NCBI RefSeq assembly: GCF_019746665.1
Contig: NZ_JAIERS010000024.1
Coordinates: 1 to 64,000 of the forward strand
Direction of reading: 5' to 3'
DNA from: Sphingomonas sp.
GTDB lineage: Bacteria; Pseudomonadota; Alphaproteobacteria; Sphingomonadales; Sphingomonadaceae
Length of the DNA stretch: 64,000 nt
In this document: piece by piece, positions 62,540-64,000 of the stretch
How the letters are laid out: every line of letters begins with the position of its first letter
Position numbering within the stretch: the first letter of the stretch is position 1
Position numbers and translations under genes: made by a program
Notes under the pieces: model-generated
What the model was told of the DNA's origin: nothing
What the model saw: the letters and a program-made list of their open reading frames with translations, nothing else
Databases searched by the model: none

Positions 62540-63733
62540 ATGGATATGCAGGTTCTCGATACGCGCCGCGACTCAAGCGGCGGCTATAAGGTGGATGTCT
62601 CGCGCGGCTCGCGCGTGGGTCGGGTGTCGTCGGAGTGGTTCTCGCGCCCAGATGATGAGCGGTTTCTGTCACTGGGCGATTTGGCCCGATCAGTGCGCGG
62701 TCGGTCTGACCGGAGCCGGACGCGCGTGGTCGAGACGGCGCTGATCCATGTCGAAGCAAACCGCAATGATCCGGAACGCCTGGCTCTCATGTTGCCGGGT
62801 GCCGAGGCACCGGTGACGCCAACCCACTGGAGCTTTGGGCAACTGGCCAGCCAGGTAGGCGCTCCTGCTGCCTATCTGCGCCAACTTCCGGCGCCGCTCG
62901 CCGCGATCAATCTGCAATACGGGCTGACCTCCAACCGAGCCGAGCAGATCAAGACGCTCGAAACCGACAATGGCCGCCTCGAACTGCGCGCCGTGACCGG
63001 CCCCGACTACGGCCGGATCTACGACCATGAGCTTGTCGAAGCGGTGCAGAAGATCGCTGGCAACGGCACCGGCGACACACGCTGGAAGGTTCCGGGCGTG
63101 CTCGACTGGTCGACCGGGGTCTACAACCCTAACGTCGACATCTCGAAGGATACGACCACGCTCTATGCGTCGGATCGCGACGTCTTCCTGTTTCTGGTCG
63201 ATGATCTCAACCCGATCGAAGCCGGGCGGCTGCCCGACGGATCGCCCGATCTCTACTTCCGCGGGTTCTATTGCTGGAACTCCGAGGTCGGCGCCAAGAC
63301 GCTCGGCATGGCGAGCTTCTACCTGCGCGCGGTCTGCCAGAACCGGAACCTGTGGGGGGTGGAGGACTTCGAAGAGATCAGCATCCGCCACAGCAAATAT
63401 GCGGCGAACCGCTTTGCCCACGAAGCCGAACCGGCGCTGCTGAACTTTGCCAATTCCTCGCCGCAGCCGTTCATCAACGGCATCAAGACCGCGCGAGAGC
63501 GAATTGTCGCCCGTAGCGACGAAGACCGGCAAGACTTCTTGCGGGGACGCGGGTTCTCCAAGGCTGAAACCGGCCGGATCATCGAAACCGTCCTCGCCGA
63601 GGAAGGCCGACCGCCGGAATCGATCTTCGATTTCGTTCAGGGCATCACCGCGTTGGCGCGGTCGAAGGCCCATCAGGACGCCCGGCTCGACATGGAGGGC
63701 AAGGCCAAGAAGTTGCTCGACCGGGTGCACTAA
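62540..63733 (+). CDS. DUF932 domain protein of an accessory element
   Basis: 397 residues. It contains HWSFGQLASQVGAPAAYLRQLP, then LRAVTGPDYGRIYDHELVEAV, DRDVFLFLVDDLNPIEAG, YFRGFYCWNSEVGAKTLGMASFYLRAVCQNRNLWG and EISIRHSKYAANRF, all typical of DUF932 (phage/plasmid LGT-associated) proteins. The biochemical role is unknown. Such genes are common on plasmids and integrative elements, often close to ParB-like genes as here. The ATG at 62540 follows GGAG in the structured leader. The longer open frame begins inside that leader and is not used. Confidence 0.85.
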   Translation: MDMQVLDTRRDSSGGYKVDVSRGSRVGRVSSEWFSRPDDERFLSLGDLARSVRGRSDRSRTRVVETALIHVEANRNDPERLALMLPGAEAPVTPTHWSFGQLASQVGAPAAYLRQLPAPLAAINLQYGLTSNRAEQIKTLETDNGRLELRAVTGPDYGRIYDHELVEAVQKIAGNGTGDTRWKVPGVLDWSTGVYNPNVDISKDTTTLYASDRDVFLFLVDDLNPIEAGRLPDGSPDLYFRGFYCWNSEVGAKTLGMASFYLRAVCQNRNLWGVEDFEEISIRHSKYAANRFAHEAEPALLNFANSSPQPFINGIKTARERIVARSDEDRQDFLRGRGFSKAETGRIIETVLAEEGRPPESIFDFVQGITALARSKAHQDARLDMEGKAKKLLDRVH

Positions 63734-63807
63734 GCCTCCCCGGGCCCAGCGTGTTACTCCTGCGTTGCGCTGCCTTCTCGAAAGTGAGAGGGCGGCGCTT
63801 CGCTTCG

Positions 63808-63856
63808 TGACGGGTTCGGGCCTGAGAGAGAGTCTTTCGGGCGGCCCGTCATGGAG
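63808..63856 (+). promoter_or_regulatory. Structured leader copy B, upstream of the ParB-like gene
   Basis: Outer stem TGACGGG (63808-63814) pairs with CCCGTCA (63845-63851). Inner stem GCCTGAGAG (63820-63828) pairs with CTTTCGGGC (63834-63842), loop AGAGT, all nine positions paired counting wobbles. GGAG at 63853-63856 starts 1 base after the outer stem, 7 bases before the ATG at 63864. Spacing and loop match copy A. Confidence 0.7.
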
Positions 63857-63863
63857 AAACCCC

Positions 63864-64000
63864 ATGACCAAGACATTGCCCAAGCTCGTGCTCAGCGCCT
63901 CGCGCGACATCCCGTTTTCGCAGCTGGTGCTGAGCCAGAAGAATGTGCGGCGCGTGAAAGCCGGCCTTTCGATCGAGGATCTGGCCGAGGACATTTACCG
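63864..64000 (+). CDS. ParB/RepB/Spo0J family protein, N-terminal part (runs off the window)
   Basis: The first 45 residues are visible: MTKTLPKLVLSASRDIPFSQ, then LVLSQKNVRRVKAGLSIEDLAEDIYR. The stretch SQKNVRRVKAGLSIEDLAEDI is the start of the ParB N-terminal domain as found in plasmid and integrative-element proteins. The CTPase/DNA-binding core would follow outside the window. It may act in segregation or as a transcription regulator or nuclease of the element. It shares the structured leader with the DUF932 gene, 130 bases upstream. Confidence 0.8.
   Translation, partial: MTKTLPKLVLSASRDIPFSQLVLSQKNVRRVKAGLSIEDLAEDIY

Noticed and set aside
62073..62759. 228-codon minus-strand frame and shorter plus-strand frames through the hairpin array
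   Set aside because: No domain pattern, composition of translated GC-rich hairpins, and overlap with the DUF932 leader and start.

Overview
The window looks like a chromosomal stretch of a high-GC alphaproteobacterium of the order Sphingomonadales, probably Sphingomonas-like. This is inferred from protein similarity recalled from memory, the rpmH-rnpA-yidD-yidC-engB order, the clustered Entner-Doudoroff genes, and the fabD-fabG-acpP-fabF-mltG and mreBCD-mrdA-rodA clusters. Coding density is high, and many neighbouring genes overlap by 4 bases at their stop/start codons.

Layout: 1-440 holds a comM (yifB) gene cut after about 122 codons by unrelated DNA. 512-4658 is a membrane-insertion, ribosome and tRNA-processing block (PGPGW protein, rpmH, rnpA, yidD, yidC, engB, a GST). 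4655-11451 has a cupin, dapE, an ABC-2 exporter, a GGDEF/EAL protein, an Smr protein and mltA. 11551-15647 has a Tim44-like protein, secB, murJ and trpS. 15781-22032 has a DUF4136 lipoprotein, modABC with a candidate molybdate operator, a phasin, lepA and a CsgG/SH3 protein. 22034-26637 has gph, glmU, an inserted ribbon-helix-helix/PIN toxin-antitoxin pair, and glmS. 26712-33773 has an exported oligopeptidase, a solute-binding lipoprotein, DUF4112, glutathione peroxidase, a GNAT enzyme and lolDC/E. 34120-34745 is a heat-shock unit: a possible sigma-32 promoter, a ROSE-like hairpin over the ribosome binding site, hsp20 and a terminator. 34905-44659 has pyrG, secG, a MarR regulator, an SH3 protein, argC and zwf-pgl-edd-glk-eda. 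44737-47021 has an orphan HWE-type kinase and small membrane/stress proteins. 47084-51906 is the fatty-acid cluster, interrupted by a GxxExxY cassette with terminal inverted repeats. 52110-53341 encodes S6, S18 and L9. 54212-61815 has mutL and the divergent rod-shape operon.

The right end differs. A tRNA-Lys(CTT) at 61923-61998 is followed by about 540 non-coding bases packed with stem-loops, then a DUF932 gene and the start of a ParB-like gene. Both are accessory genes typical of plasmids and integrative elements. Each is preceded by a closely similar two-stem leader that ends 1 base before the ribosome binding site, with at least one compensatory base-pair change between the two copies. This paired leader, together with the upstream hairpin array, is the best candidate here for an undescribed regulatory system. 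The tRNA gene is the likely integration site. Other points worth following are the ROSE-like thermometer, the GxxExxY cassette, the rnpA start nested over rpmH, and the palindromic operators of modA and the toxin-antitoxin pair.
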